Shown: positions 17,377 through 26,287 of the stretch, piece after piece
How the letters are laid out: every line of letters begins with the position of its first letter
Numbering within the stretch: position 1 is the first letter of the stretch
Origin: Virgisporangium ochraceum
GTDB taxonomy: Bacteria; Actinomycetota; Actinomycetes; Mycobacteriales; Micromonosporaceae
Length of the DNA: 64,000 nt
Direction of reading: 5' to 3'
Assembly: GCF_016863655.1 (NCBI RefSeq)
Contig: NZ_BOPH01000138.1
Coordinates: forward strand, 1-64,000
Notes under the pieces: generated by a model
The model's database searches: none
Seen by the model: the letters and a program-made list of their open reading frames with translations, nothing else
What the model was told of the DNA's origin: nothing
Made by a program: the position numbers and the translations under genes

Positions 17377-19020
17377 TCAGCGCCGGGGCAGGACGAGCAT
17401 CGTGATCGAGTTCGCCGGGTACGTCGCCTCGATCCTGCCGTGCCTCGCGGCGACGTCGGCGCCGCGCACGATCGAGGTCAGATCGGCCGGCCCGTACGTG
17501 TAGCGCTGCGCCGTGCCGTTGCGGTTGGCGCCGGCGATCGACAGGGACGAGGCGATGTCCCCGCCCGTCTTGTTGACGACCATCAGGGTCACCGCCCGGT
17601 CGGACGAGCGCTGTGCGGCGAACACCGACAGCTGCCCCTGGTCGCTGCTGGTCGCCGACACGCTGACGTCACCGAACCGGCTCCCCGCGCCGTCGTAGTT
17701 GCGGTACATCCGGAACGCGAAGGCGCCGGGCTGCTGCGGCCGGGGTTCGCCCCAGATGGTCGCGAGGTCGAGGCCCTCGCGTCCGAAGATGCCGAGGACC
17801 TCGGCCTGCGTCAGCGCGCCGTTGATGTGGTCCAGCGCGCCGAAGTTGTATTCGGTGATGGCGGTCTTCGTACCCGGGTAGTACTGGGCGATCCAGGCCT
17901 TCATCGTCCGGATGAACTGCAGCGGCGGGGCGTTGACGCCGCCGGGGCCGATCCACGACTCCTCGACGTACGTCGGGTCCCACAGCGACCGGGTGGCCCG
18001 CAGCCGCAACGCGTTGGCGTCCGGGTCCGTGCCCCCGCCGATCTGCGGGTAGTAGTGCTGGTCGAAGTAGTCCAGGAAGCGCCGGCCGCCGTGGGCGTCA
18101 CCGAAGTCCTTCATGTTCTTCAGGTACCACTGGGACAGGTTCAGGCCGCCGTGAGCGGCCGCGTCGGCACCCGGCCCGCACCCGTCGACTCCCGAGGCGA
18201 CCCACTCGCAGTAGCCCCAACCGGACGGACCGAGCACGGCGGCGGTCGGGTCGGCCCTCTTGATGGCCGCGGCCGTCGCCGTGCCCTTGCCGCCCAGCTC
18301 GTCGTAGCTCACCGGATCGGGATGCACGTCGCGGTGGGTGGAGGACCACAGCACCGGCTCGTTGTCGAGCTCGTAGATCTTCACGCCGCCCCGGGCCGCC
18401 GGGCCGAACCGGCCCACCAGATGCGACACCATCTCGCCGCCGAAGGACGCGCCGACCGGTATCGAGGTGTCCGTCGGGTCCGCCCCGGTCAGGTTGGCGC
18501 CGTTGAGCTGCCCGTTGCCGCAGTTGGGGTCCCACTGGTCGAAGCTGTCCTGCTGCGGGAACCGGGTCGCCGGGTAGCCGCAGGCGAACGGGTGGTCGCG
18601 TGGCGAGTCCTTGGCGACCCAGCCGATCATCGGCACGGTGACGATCTGCTTGGCCCCGAGGGCCCGGTTCCGTTCGACGAACGCCTCGACCGTGTTGTCC
18701 GGCCCGGCCACGATGTTCTCGAAGAACCAGTCGCTACCGGTGTTGTAGGTCTGGTTCCGGAAGTTGTAGCGGCTGCTGGCGTTGCCGCCCCACCGCGCCA
18801 CCGGTAGGCCGATCTCGGCGGCGAAGGCCGGGTCGGCCCCGTTCATCCCGTAGATGTCCGGGCTGATCCGGTGACGGGCGGCCGACACGTCGACCGTCAG
18901 GGTGAGCGGGGCAGCGGCCGTGGCCGGCGTCGGGACCCCGAGGGTCGCGGCGACCGTCGCCACCAGGGTCAGCACGACGCCGGTGGCGACGGCCCGAGGC
19001 CGTTTCCGCTCCCGTCCCAT
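17377..19020 (-). CDS. Secreted glycoside hydrolase family 44 endoglucanase/xyloglucanase
   Basis: A 547-residue exported enzyme. A basic N-region and hydrophobic core (VLTLVATVAATLGV) end at ATAAA near 35-38. The mature protein starts with the GH44 pattern (ISPDIYGMNGADPAFAAEIGLPV, in which RWGGNASSRYNF follows). The acid/base glutamate lies in YELDNEP near 220 and the nucleophile glutamate in AITEYNFG near 390. GH44 enzymes cleave beta-1,4 linkages in cellulose and xyloglucan with retention. There is no carbohydrate-binding module, so it probably acts on soluble or accessible chains. It stands as a single gene, with an inverted repeat 23-36 nt upstream of the start as a candidate operator. 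Confidence 0.9.
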   Translation of the reverse strand: MGRERKRPRAVATGVVLTLVATVAATLGVPTPATAAAPLTLTVDVSAARHRISPDIYGMNGADPAFAAEIGLPVARWGGNASSRYNFRNQTYNTGSDWFFENIVAGPDNTVEAFVERNRALGAKQIVTVPMIGWVAKDSPRDHPFACGYPATRFPQQDSFDQWDPNCGNGQLNGANLTGADPTDTSIPVGASFGGEMVSHLVGRFGPAARGGVKIYELDNEPVLWSSTHRDVHPDPVSYDELGGKGTATAAAIKRADPTAAVLGPSGWGYCEWVASGVDGCGPGADAAAHGGLNLSQWYLKNMKDFGDAHGGRRFLDYFDQHYYPQIGGGTDPDANALRLRATRSLWDPTYVEESWIGPGGVNAPPLQFIRTMKAWIAQYYPGTKTAITEYNFGALDHINGALTQAEVLGIFGREGLDLATIWGEPRPQQPGAFAFRMYRNYDGAGSRFGDVSVSATSSDQGQLSVFAAQRSSDRAVTLMVVNKTGGDIASSLSIAGANRNGTAQRYTYGPADLTSIVRGADVAARHGRIEATYPANSITMLVLPRR

Positions 19021-19042
19021 GGATCCTCCCGGCGATCATTCA

Positions 19043-19056
19043 TCGATAAACATCGA
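19043..19056 (-). promoter_or_regulatory. Inverted repeat upstream of the GH44 gene
   Basis: TCGAT and ATCGA flank AAAC, 23-36 nt before the GH44 start. The AT-rich centre and position between promoter and start codon fit a repressor site for a carbohydrate regulator. It is unlike the CebR box found upstream of the GH9 cellulase. Confidence 0.35.
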
Positions 19057-19293
19057 ACAAAGCTTCGCCGGACGACACCTCGTAGTCAAGCGGACGGCAC
19101 GGCCGGTTCAGCGACGACGGGCGCACACCTTCCGGGGCCCGGCAGGTGTTCGCCGGGTTCGGTCGACGGCAGGCGTCACGACCGGAACGCCGTGGCCACA
19201 CTCGACAGGGTGGAGCCGAACGTCGGCGAAGACCGGTAGCGGCCGCAGCCGCCCGGGGTGAGCACGACGACCGGACCGTGAGGCAGGGGCAGG

Positions 19294-19581
19294 TCAGAAC
19301 GGTGGTGCGTCCTCGCCCATCAACGCCAGCACGACGCCGCCCTTCCCACGCTTGAGGCTCTGGACCACGACCTTGCCGGTACTGCCGTCGGGCAGTTCCA
19401 GAGTGAAGGTCTTCCCGACCGGGTTCCGGGGGCCGTCGCCGGCGCTGTTGGCGGGTCGGAAGTCGCCCGCCCACGGCGAGGTCCCACCCTTGCGGGCGGG
19501 CTCGGCGAAGAGAGCGGCGGTGCCGGGGGTCCTGGTGCCGTCGGAGGCGAGAAGCACTGAGGCACTACGATAGGTAGCCAT
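19294..19581 (-). CDS. Hypothetical small protein, 95 aa
   Basis: A small, soluble, Gly/Pro-rich protein. Its C-terminal half reads like a compact beta-barrel: KTFTLELPDGSTGKVVVQSLKRGKGGVVLALMGEDAPPF. Other features are RPANSAGDGPRNPVG and a polar N-terminus. The ATG at 19581 is chosen over an upstream in-frame start at 19659 because the intervening residues look non-conserved. No strong ribosome site is visible. It is not part of an obvious operon; the GH44 gene is 270 nt downstream on the same strand and the SnoaL-like gene ends just upstream. I do not recognise a family. Confidence 0.5.
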   Translation of the reverse strand: MATYRSASVLLASDGTRTPGTAALFAEPARKGGTSPWAGDFRPANSAGDGPRNPVGKTFTLELPDGSTGKVVVQSLKRGKGGVVLALMGEDAPPF

Positions 19582-19665
19582 ATACGGCAAGGCTATCCGG
19601 ACCGCACTCACTCGCGCGACGGCAACGGCATTGTGAACATGATGCGAGGATTCCGGCACCCGGCA

Positions 19666-20280
19666 CTATCCCGTGCCGGCGAGCCACGCGGTCTCCCCCC
19701 GGTGGAACGCGGCGAGCTCGGCCGGCCGGTCGTCGCCGAGCAGGTCCTGGCTCACCGTGACGCCACGGGTCGACTGGATCCAGGTGAGGAAACGGTAGGA
19801 CGGCCGGAGCCCGGCGAGCCGGTCGGCGTCCACCGGCAGCCTTTCGCCGGCGTGGACGGGGCGCAGCTCGTCGCGTTCCAGCAGGACCTCGAAGCTCATC
19901 AGCCGCCACCGTCCGTCGTCCCTGACGGCGCGGGAGAAGAACCGGCAGTAGGCGTGGAAGTCGACCTCCACTCCCTCCACCGTGGTGCGGTTGAAGATCT
20001 TCGCCGGGCTCTCGACGGTGGCCCGGTCGCCCGCGACCCGCGCGTAGGCGGGGAAGACCCAGTGCTTGCTGTTCCCGGTTCTGGCCATCCACGTCTTCGT
20101 CGCCTCGACGTAGGCGTCGCCGCCGCGACCGTCGTACCACGTGGTGCGGACGTAGGCGTCGTCGTGGAAGCAGTCCCGCATCACGTCGAACAGCCGCTGG
20201 TCGCGGGCGAAGCGTTCGCGCCGCACCAGGTCGAAGAGCTCCTCGCGGTCCAGGAGGGCCGCCAGCCGGTCGGCGTTCAC
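19666..20280 (-). CDS. SnoaL/NTF2-like domain protein
   Basis: A 204-residue protein of the NTF2-like alpha+beta fold. It starts with the typical amphipathic helix (LAALLDREELFDLVRRERFARDQ), then FDVMRDCFHDDAYVRTTW, and later beta-strands (VDFHAYCRFFSRAVRDDGRWRLMSFEVLLERDEL). This fold is shared by SnoaL cyclases, dehydratases, isomerases and the small subunit of ring-hydroxylating dioxygenases. The GTG start at 20280 overlaps the stop of the aldehyde dehydrogenase (GTGA), making it the last gene of the minus-strand catabolic operon. The position suggests it is an isomerase, dehydratase or hydrolase for a pathway intermediate; that is an inference. Confidence 0.72.
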   Translation of the reverse strand: MNADRLAALLDREELFDLVRRERFARDQRLFDVMRDCFHDDAYVRTTWYDGRGGDAYVEATKTWMARTGNSKHWVFPAYARVAGDRATVESPAKIFNRTTVEGVEVDFHAYCRFFSRAVRDDGRWRLMSFEVLLERDELRPVHAGERLPVDADRLAGLRPSYRFLTWIQSTRGVTVSQDLLGDDRPAELAAFHRGETAWLAGTG

Positions 20281-21698
20281 CACCCGATCACGGCCTTCAC
20301 CTCGAGGTACTCCTCGAAGCCGAACCGCCCGAACTCCCGTCCGTTCCCGGACTGCTTGTAGCCCCCGAACGGCAGGCTGCGGTCGAACGGAGCGCCGTTG
20401 AGGTAGACGCGGCCCGCACGGATGCGGTTGGCGACCCCACGGGCGCGGTCGGGGTCCTTCGACTGCACGAAGCCCGCCAGTCCGAACGGCGTGTCGTTCG
20501 CGATCTCGACGGCCTCGTCCTCGGTGTCGTAGAGCAGGATCGACAGCACCGGGCCGAAGATCTCCTCGCGGGCGATCCGCATCCGCGGCGTGACGTCGCC
20601 GAACACGGTCGGGCGGACGTAGAACCCCTTGTCGAGCCCGTCGGGGCGTTCCGGGCCGCCGGCCACGAGCGTCGCGCCCTCGTCGATCCCCGACCGCACG
20701 AGCGCGGTGATCTTCTCCAGCTGGGCCTGGCTCACCACCGGTCCCATCGTGGTCGACGGATCGTTCGGATCCCCGAGGCGGACCTCCTCGACCGCCCGTC
20801 GCGCCGCGGCGTACGCCTCGTCGCGCTGAGATCGGTGGACCAGCATGCGCGTGGGCGACTGACAGTTCTGCCCGCCGTTGGTGTAGCACGCGTGCACCCC
20901 GGCGACGACCGCGGACTCCAGGTCGGCGTCGGGCAGGATGATGTTGGCCGACTTGCCGCCGAGTTCGAGCGCGACGCGCTTCACCGTGTCGGCCGCGAGC
21001 TTGGAGACCCTGATGCCGGCACCGGTCGAGCCGGTCAGCGAGACCATGTCGACATCGGGGTGCGCCGCGATGGCCTCACCGACTCCTGGACCGTCACCGT
21101 TGACGAGGTTGAACACGCCGGGCGGCAGCCCGGCGTCGTGGACGACCTCGGCGAGCACCATCGCGCTGAGCGGCGCCAGCTCGCTCGGCTTGAGCACCAC
21201 GGTGCACCCCGTGGCCAGGGCCGGTGCCACCTTCGACGCGACCTGGTTCAGCGGCCAGTTCCACGGCGTGATGAGACCGCAGACGCCGATCGGCTCGCGC
21301 CGCACGATCCCCGGTCCCATCTCTTCTTCAAAGGGGTAGTCGGCGAGCACGCGGGCCGCCTCCTCGAAGTGGAACAGCGCCACGGTGGCCTGGCGTTGCG
21401 TCGAGAACGTGATCGGCGCACCCATCTCGCGCGTCATCGTCCGGGCGATCTCGGGCAGCCGGGCCCGGAAGCCGGCGATGATCCGTTCCAGGTACTCCAG
21501 CCGTTGCTCGACGCTGACCTGCGAGTAGGCGGCGAAGGCCACGCGTGCCGCCGCGACCGCGCGGTCGACGTCCTCGGCCGTACCGAGGCTGATCGTCGCG
21601 AACGTCTCCTCGGTCGCGGGGTCGAGGACGCCCAGGGTCCGCGGCGCGGCGGGCTCGACCCATGCGCCTCCGATGTAGAACTGGTTCCTAGCAGACAT
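20277..21698 (-). CDS. NAD(P)-dependent aldehyde dehydrogenase
   Basis: A 473-residue ALDH-superfamily enzyme oxidising an aldehyde to the acid. The N-terminal segment reads FYIGGAWVEPAAPRTLGV. The structural motif TPWNWPLNQVASKVAPALA lies near 140, the general-base glutamate in LELGGKS near 244, and the nucleophilic cysteine in GGQNCQSPTR near 278. EIFGPVLSIL and GGYKQSGNGREFG follow. The length is normal for the family. It sits between the CoA-transferase pair (upstream, overlapping its start by 11 nt) and the SnoaL-like gene, so it probably handles an aldehyde intermediate of the same pathway. Confidence 0.92.
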   Translation of the reverse strand: MSARNQFYIGGAWVEPAAPRTLGVLDPATEETFATISLGTAEDVDRAVAAARVAFAAYSQVSVEQRLEYLERIIAGFRARLPEIARTMTREMGAPITFSTQRQATVALFHFEEAARVLADYPFEEEMGPGIVRREPIGVCGLITPWNWPLNQVASKVAPALATGCTVVLKPSELAPLSAMVLAEVVHDAGLPPGVFNLVNGDGPGVGEAIAAHPDVDMVSLTGSTGAGIRVSKLAADTVKRVALELGGKSANIILPDADLESAVVAGVHACYTNGGQNCQSPTRMLVHRSQRDEAYAAARRAVEEVRLGDPNDPSTTMGPVVSQAQLEKITALVRSGIDEGATLVAGGPERPDGLDKGFYVRPTVFGDVTPRMRIAREEIFGPVLSILLYDTEDEAVEIANDTPFGLAGFVQSKDPDRARGVANRIRAGRVYLNGAPFDRSLPFGGYKQSGNGREFGRFGFEEYLEVKAVIGW

Positions 21699-22356
21699 GT
21701 CGCTCCAGTGGGACGTCGATGCGCGAGCGGAGCTCGGAGAACGAGAGACCCCACGTCTCCCGGACGAGGACCCGGTCGCCTCCGATGATCTCGAACGTGG
21801 CGACGTCGGTGTAGACCCGGTTCACGCACCGCAGCGCGGTGAGCGGATACGTGCACTCCCTGACGAGCTTCGGCTCGCCGGTCCTGGTGAACAGCGGCAT
21901 CAGCACGAAGACCTGCCTGGCGCCCACGGCGAGGTCCATCGCCCCGCCGACCGCCGGGATCGCGTCGGGCCCGCCGGTGTGCCAGTTGGCGAGGTCCCCC
22001 GACGCCGAGACCTGGTAGGCGCCGAGGACGCACAGGTCGAGGTGGCCGCCCCGCATCATGGCGAACGAGTCGGCGTGGTGGAAGTACGAGGCGCCGGGCA
22101 GCTCGGTTACCGGAACCTTGCCGGCGTTGATCAGGTCGGGATCGGCCGCGTCGCCCGTCGCCGCCGGACCCATGCCGAGCATGCCGTTCTCGGTGTGGAG
22201 GACGACCCCCGACGACGGGGGAAGGTGGTCGCCGACGGTCGTGGGCAGACCTATGCCCAGGTTGACGTACGCCCCGCGGGGGATGTCGCCGGCGAGGACC
22301 CGGGCCATCTCCTCCCGCGTGAGCGGGCCGCGATCGGTGTGCTCCGCGACGCTCAT
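21688..22356 (-). CDS. CoA-transferase subunit B (3-oxoacid / 3-oxoadipate type)
   Basis: A 222-residue beta subunit of a family I CoA-transferase. It has the conserved start GAYVNLGIGLPTTVGDHL and the ENGMLGMGP motif carrying the catalytic glutamate, followed by VLGAYQVSASGDLANW and GGAMDLAVGARQVFV. With the alpha subunit encoded immediately upstream (ATGA overlap) it moves CoA from succinyl-CoA to a 3-oxoacid. The sequence style is that of PcaJ/ScoB. Pairing with a PcaF-like thiolase in the same operon points to 3-oxoadipate or a substituted relative as substrate. Acetoacetate is the main alternative. Confidence 0.88.
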   Translation of the reverse strand: MSVAEHTDRGPLTREEMARVLAGDIPRGAYVNLGIGLPTTVGDHLPPSSGVVLHTENGMLGMGPAATGDAADPDLINAGKVPVTELPGASYFHHADSFAMMRGGHLDLCVLGAYQVSASGDLANWHTGGPDAIPAVGGAMDLAVGARQVFVLMPLFTRTGEPKLVRECTYPLTALRCVNRVYTDVATFEIIGGDRVLVRETWGLSFSELRSRIDVPLERHVC

Positions 22357-23015
22357 GACGCCACCCGCACGATCCGGTCGACGTAGATGCCCGGGGTGAC
22401 CACGGCCTCGGGATCCAGCGCTCCCGGCTCGACGACGTGCCGCACCTGCACGACGGTGGTCGTCGCGGCCGTCGCCATGACGGGAGCGAAGTTGCGCGCC
22501 GTCTTCCGGTAGACGAGGTTTCCCAGGGTGTCCGCGGTGTGGGCGCTGATGAGCGCGACGTCGGCGGCGATGGGCAGCTCGAGGACGTACGTCCGCCCGT
22601 CGATCTCGCGGGTCTCCTTTCCCTCCGCGAGGAGGGTCCCGACCCCGGTGCGCGTGTAGAACCCGCCGATCCCGGCTCCGGCGGCCCGCATGCGCTCGGC
22701 CAGGGTCCCCTGCGGCACGAGTTCGAGCTCGACCTTCCCGCCGCGGTACAGCCCGTCGAAGACCCAGGAGTCCGTCTGCCGGGGGAACGAGCACACGACC
22801 TTGCTCACCTGCCCGGCCGCGAGCAGCGCCGCGAGCCCGGTGTCGGCGTTGCCCGCGTTGTTCGACACGACGGTCAGCCCCCGCGCCCCCTGCCGGACCA
22901 ACGCGTCGATCAGCTCGAACGGCATGCCGGCCGTGCCGAAGCCGCCGACCAGCACCGTCGAGCCGTCGGCGATGCCGCTGACCGCCTCGTCGACGGAGCC
23001 GCACAGCAGCGTCAT
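22353..23015 (-). CDS. CoA-transferase subunit A (3-oxoacid / 3-oxoadipate type)
   Basis: A 220-residue alpha subunit of a family I CoA-transferase. The hallmark glycine-rich CoA-binding segment is VLVGGFGTAGMPFELIDAL. Further motifs are LTVVSNNAG, VSKVVCSFPRQ and the GGKVELELVPQGTLAERMRAAGAG region, then FYTRTGVGT. The start at 23015 overlaps the thiolase stop (ATGA), and its own stop overlaps subunit B, so thiolase and both subunits are made in sequence. This order is the one used for beta-ketoadipate or ketone-body degradation. The substrate is inferred from context only. Confidence 0.88.
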   Translation of the reverse strand: MTLLCGSVDEAVSGIADGSTVLVGGFGTAGMPFELIDALVRQGARGLTVVSNNAGNADTGLAALLAAGQVSKVVCSFPRQTDSWVFDGLYRGGKVELELVPQGTLAERMRAAGAGIGGFYTRTGVGTLLAEGKETREIDGRTYVLELPIAADVALISAHTADTLGNLVYRKTARNFAPVMATAATTTVVQVRHVVEPGALDPEAVVTPGIYVDRIVRVAS

Positions 23016-24205
23016 GTCACGTTCTCGAGCACGACGGCCAGACCCTGACCCACCCCGATGCAGATGGCCGCCACGCCCCAACGCTCACCGGACTCCACCA
23101 GCCGCGCCGCGAGGGTCCCGAGAATGCGCCCGCCGGAGGCACCCAGCGGGTGCCCGATGGCGATCGCCCCGCCCTTGGCGTTGACGACCTCGGCGCCCCG
23201 CAGCCCGAGCCCGAGCCAGGCGTCGACACAGGCGATCGACTGGACGGCGAACGCCTCGTTCAGCTCGACGGCGCCGACGTCCTCCCAGCCGACGCCCGTC
23301 CGCTCGAGCGCGCCGTTGGCGGCCTCGACCGGGGCGTAGCCGAACTGCTGCGGCTCCAGCGCCGACCAGCCGCGACCGGCGATCCGCGCGAGCGGGTCAC
23401 GACCGATGGTCGCGGCCGCGTCGGCCGAGCCCAGCAGGACCGCGCTCGCGCCGTCGTTCAGCGGCGAGCAGTTGCCGGCGGTGATCGTCCCGTCGGGCCG
23501 GAACACCGGCTTCAGCGTGGCCAGCTTCCCGACCGAGGTGTCGGCCCGGATGCTCTCGTCGCGGACCAGGTCGGCGCCGGGGACGGGCACCACGAGGTCG
23601 TCGTAGAAGCCCTTGTCCCACGCCTCCGCCGCGAGGCGGTGCGAGCGGGCGCCGAACTCGTCCTGCCGCTCGCGCGGGATGGAGAACTTCTCCCGCAGCT
23701 GCTCGTTGCACTCGCCCAGCGAGGCCGTCCACTCGGCCGGCATCCGCTCGTTCACCAGGCGCCAGCCCAGCGTCGTGGAGACGGCCGTGACGTCGCCGGC
23801 CGGGAACCGGCGTGACGGCTTCGGCAGGACCCACGGCGCCCGCGTCATCGACTCCACGCCTCCGGCGATCGCGATCTCCGCGTCGCCGACCCCGATCATG
23901 CGGGAGGCCATCATCGCGGCGTCGAGCGACGAGCCGCAGAGCCGGTTCACCGTGGTGGCGGTCACCGAGACGGGCATGCCGGCCAGCAGCACGGCCATCC
24001 GGCCGACGTTGCGGTTATCCTCGCCGGCGCCGTTGGCGTTGCCCCAGAACACGTCGTCGACCAGGCCGGGATCCAGGCCCGGCGAGCGGTCGAGGAGTCC
24101 CTTCAACGCGGTCGCGGCCAGATCGTCGGTCCTGGTGTCGGCCAGTGCTCCGTTGAACCGGCCGAACGGGGTCCGGACCGATGCGTACACGAAGGCGTCG
24201 CTCAT
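23012..24205 (-). CDS. Acetyl-CoA acyltransferase (beta-ketoadipyl-CoA thiolase-like)
   Basis: A 397-residue thiolase that should split a 3-oxoacyl-CoA into acetyl-CoA and a shortened acyl-CoA. The acyl-accepting cysteine lies in NRLCGSS near 90, the histidine in GHPLGASG near 355, and the second catalytic cysteine in CIGVGQG near 384. The segment AGEDNRNVGRMAVLLAGMP upstream of the nucleophile is a pattern seen in PcaF/PaaJ beta-ketoadipyl-CoA thiolases rather than fatty-acid FadA enzymes. It lies between the LLM flavin enzyme and the CoA-transferase genes with 4-nt overlaps on both sides, as expected for the last steps of a ring-cleavage or dicarboxylate pathway. Confidence 0.9.
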   Translation of the reverse strand: MSDAFVYASVRTPFGRFNGALADTRTDDLAATALKGLLDRSPGLDPGLVDDVFWGNANGAGEDNRNVGRMAVLLAGMPVSVTATTVNRLCGSSLDAAMMASRMIGVGDAEIAIAGGVESMTRAPWVLPKPSRRFPAGDVTAVSTTLGWRLVNERMPAEWTASLGECNEQLREKFSIPRERQDEFGARSHRLAAEAWDKGFYDDLVVPVPGADLVRDESIRADTSVGKLATLKPVFRPDGTITAGNCSPLNDGASAVLLGSADAAATIGRDPLARIAGRGWSALEPQQFGYAPVEAANGALERTGVGWEDVGAVELNEAFAVQSIACVDAWLGLGLRGAEVVNAKGGAIAIGHPLGASGGRILGTLAARLVESGERWGVAAICIGVGQGLAVVLENVT

Positions 24206-25188
24206 CGGAGCGTCTCCACATCTGTCGTCGTTGGCGAAGGAGTCGTCGTGTCGTGCCAGTGCGGGAGGACGTGCCGCGCGACGAGGTCGAGCGTGTGGCC
24301 GGCGACGTCCGGCGGCATTCCGGACGGGGCGACCCGCAGCTGGACGGACGTGACCCCGGCCCGGACGTACCGGGCGATCGTCGCGTCGATCTCGTCGGGC
24401 GTGCCCACCATGGGGAACTCGGGTTCGCCCGGGCCGTCCGCGCCCATCCACGAGCCCCGCCCGGTGTAGTAGCCGGTCGCGGCCTTCAGGTGACGCACGG
24501 CGAGGTCGCGGGCGGTGGCGGCGTCCTCGTGGACGACGCAGAACCTGGTGGTGGCAACCGTTCCGCCCGGTCGCCCGCCGCGGTAGGACCAGTAGGCGGC
24601 CGACTGCTCGACCAACAGGTCGTCGCGGTAGTTCGTCGCGCCGTAGAAGCCGTCGGCGAGCGTCGCGGCACGACGGGCCGAGGCGGCCACCTTGCCGCCC
24701 ACCAGGATCCGCGGCCCGCCGCGCCGCACCGGGGACGGGACCGCCACCGGCGAACCGGTATCCACGTCGTCCGACCAGGCGGAGCGCAGCAGCGTCAGCG
24801 TGGCGTCGAAGGCCGCGCCGGCCGGACCCGATGCGGGCGGCCCGGCCCGCTCCGCGACCTCCGGGCCGCCGAGCCCGAGACCGAGGGTGAGCTTCCCGCC
24901 GCACAGCTGGTCGACCAGCGCGGCCTCGTAGGCCAGCTTCCGCGGGCTGTACGCGCGCAGGAGCAGCACCGCCGATCCCAGCGCCAGGGACGTCCGTCCG
25001 GCCAGGTGTCCCAGGACCACCAGCGCGGACGGGAGGTGGAACGGCTGAGGGGCCGCGTGATAGCTCTCCCCCACCCACGCGGAGTCGAACCCGTGCTGCT
25101 CCGCCCGGGCGAGCATCGTGACCGTGCGGTCCACCTGTGGGCGGACCGGCTCCTGGGAGCTCAGGTCGATGGCGACCCCCAGTCGCAT
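24202..25188 (-). CDS. LLM-class flavin-dependent oxidoreductase
   Basis: A 328-residue luciferase-like monooxygenase/F420-dependent oxidoreductase with a TIM-barrel fold. It begins MRLGVAIDL, then has WVGESYHAA, VLLLRAYSPRKLAYEAALVDQLCGGKLTLGLGLGG (the characteristic region with SPRKLA and GR/GK-x-LGLG) and ADGFYGATNYRDD, and ends in a segment with TSVQLRVAPSG. It could use FMNH2 to insert oxygen, or F420 for hydride transfer; actinomycetes use both. Its stop overlaps the thiolase start, and its start immediately follows the substrate-binding protein gene. It is a strong candidate for the oxygenase or redox step of this pathway. Confidence 0.83.
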   Translation of the reverse strand: MRLGVAIDLSSQEPVRPQVDRTVTMLARAEQHGFDSAWVGESYHAAPQPFHLPSALVVLGHLAGRTSLALGSAVLLLRAYSPRKLAYEAALVDQLCGGKLTLGLGLGGPEVAERAGPPASGPAGAAFDATLTLLRSAWSDDVDTGSPVAVPSPVRRGGPRILVGGKVAASARRAATLADGFYGATNYRDDLLVEQSAAYWSYRGGRPGGTVATTRFCVVHEDAATARDLAVRHLKAATGYYTGRGSWMGADGPGEPEFPMVGTPDEIDATIARYVRAGVTSVQLRVAPSGMPPDVAGHTLDLVARHVLPHWHDTTTPSPTTTDVETLR

Positions 25189-26271
25189 TCAGCTGGCGCT
25201 CTCTGCTCGTTTTTTCACGTCGTCGTAGGAGAAGTCGTTGAACGCCGAGAACAGCTCGTCGGTGTAGATCTCCTTCGCCGGGAACTTCCTGGTCAGTCCG
25301 GCCGACGCCATGAAGTCGACCGCGCGGGTGGCCGCGGCCCCGTCGATCCGGCCGAGGGACTTGTCGTCGAACCCCTGTCCGGCCAGGCGGACCTCGAGGA
25401 CCTTGACGCCGTCGGCCAGCGCCTTCTCCTCCGGATCGGACCCGCGGGTCTCCGGGTAGAGCTTCCACATGGCGCGGATCGCGGCCTCGGGGTTGGCCTT
25501 GGAGAAGACGAACGCCTTCGCCACCGCACGACCGAACCGTTCGAGGACGTCCTTCTTACCCTCGAGGTTCTTCCGGGTCGTCGCGAAGCCGCCGCCCCAC
25601 GCGTCCTCCGTCTCCTTGACCGGGAGCGGCGTCAGGTTGATGCCGGCGTTCTTGACGAGCTGGTACTGGATGTCCCAGAGCGCCAACGCGTCGACCTGGC
25701 CGCTCTTGATGGCGTTGATCTGCTGGGCGCCGGCACCGATCGGCACCAGGCTGGCGGCGTCCTGGCTCATCCCGTTGAGCTCCATCGCGGTCCGGGCGAA
25801 CGTCGAGCCGGAGCTCGCGACCGCGGAGACGCCGATCTTCCTGCCCTTCAGGTCGGCGATGCTCTTCACGCTCGAACCGTCCGGCACCTGCAGACTGTAG
25901 ATCCACTTCGCCCAGTAGGAGCTGAAGTAGACCAGGTTCAGGTCCTTGTCGTGCCCGATGGCCACGGGCTCGACCGTCATGAGGCCGAGGTCGGCGCCGC
26001 CGGCCGCGACCTGCTGCGCCGCCTGGGTGGCCGACGGGAACAGGTTGGTCGTGACCTTCAGACCCTCCTCCTTGTAGAAGCCCTCGGCCTCCACGACGGC
26101 CATGACCGCGTAGCCGGCGTTCCAGCTCGGTGACGCCATCGCGAACGTCACCGGCGTCAGGTCGCCGGACCCGGCCGCGTCGTCGTCGGATCCGCACGCG
26201 CTCAGGGCCGCGGCCGCGCACAGGGCGGCGACCGCGCCACTTAAGACCTTCATCGCTCGTCTGGTCTTCAC
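25189..26271 (-). CDS. ABC transporter substrate-binding lipoprotein (SsuA/ThiY-like)
   Basis: A 360-residue exported lipoprotein. The signal sequence ends in a lipobox LSAC with the modified cysteine at 26. The mature part matches NMT1/SsuA-type binding proteins: GYAVMAVVEAEGFYKEEGLKV, AQQVAAGGADLGLMTVEP, LKGRKIGVSAV and IKSGQVDALALWDIQYQLV. These bind sulfonates, pyrimidine precursors, phthalate or other small anions. The matching ATPase and permease lie in the divergent operon at 29047-30725, so the importer is split between two transcripts. It sits directly against the LLM gene (no gap) and follows the cupin gene. The ligand is presumably the compound degraded by the cluster. Confidence 0.9.
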   Translation of the reverse strand: MKTRRAMKVLSGAVAALCAAAALSACGSDDDAAGSGDLTPVTFAMASPSWNAGYAVMAVVEAEGFYKEEGLKVTTNLFPSATQAAQQVAAGGADLGLMTVEPVAIGHDKDLNLVYFSSYWAKWIYSLQVPDGSSVKSIADLKGRKIGVSAVASSGSTFARTAMELNGMSQDAASLVPIGAGAQQINAIKSGQVDALALWDIQYQLVKNAGINLTPLPVKETEDAWGGGFATTRKNLEGKKDVLERFGRAVAKAFVFSKANPEAAIRAMWKLYPETRGSDPEEKALADGVKVLEVRLAGQGFDDKSLGRIDGAAATRAVDFMASAGLTRKFPAKEIYTDELFSAFNDFSYDDVKKRAESAS

Positions 26272-26287
26272 ATCGGGAGCCTTCCTC

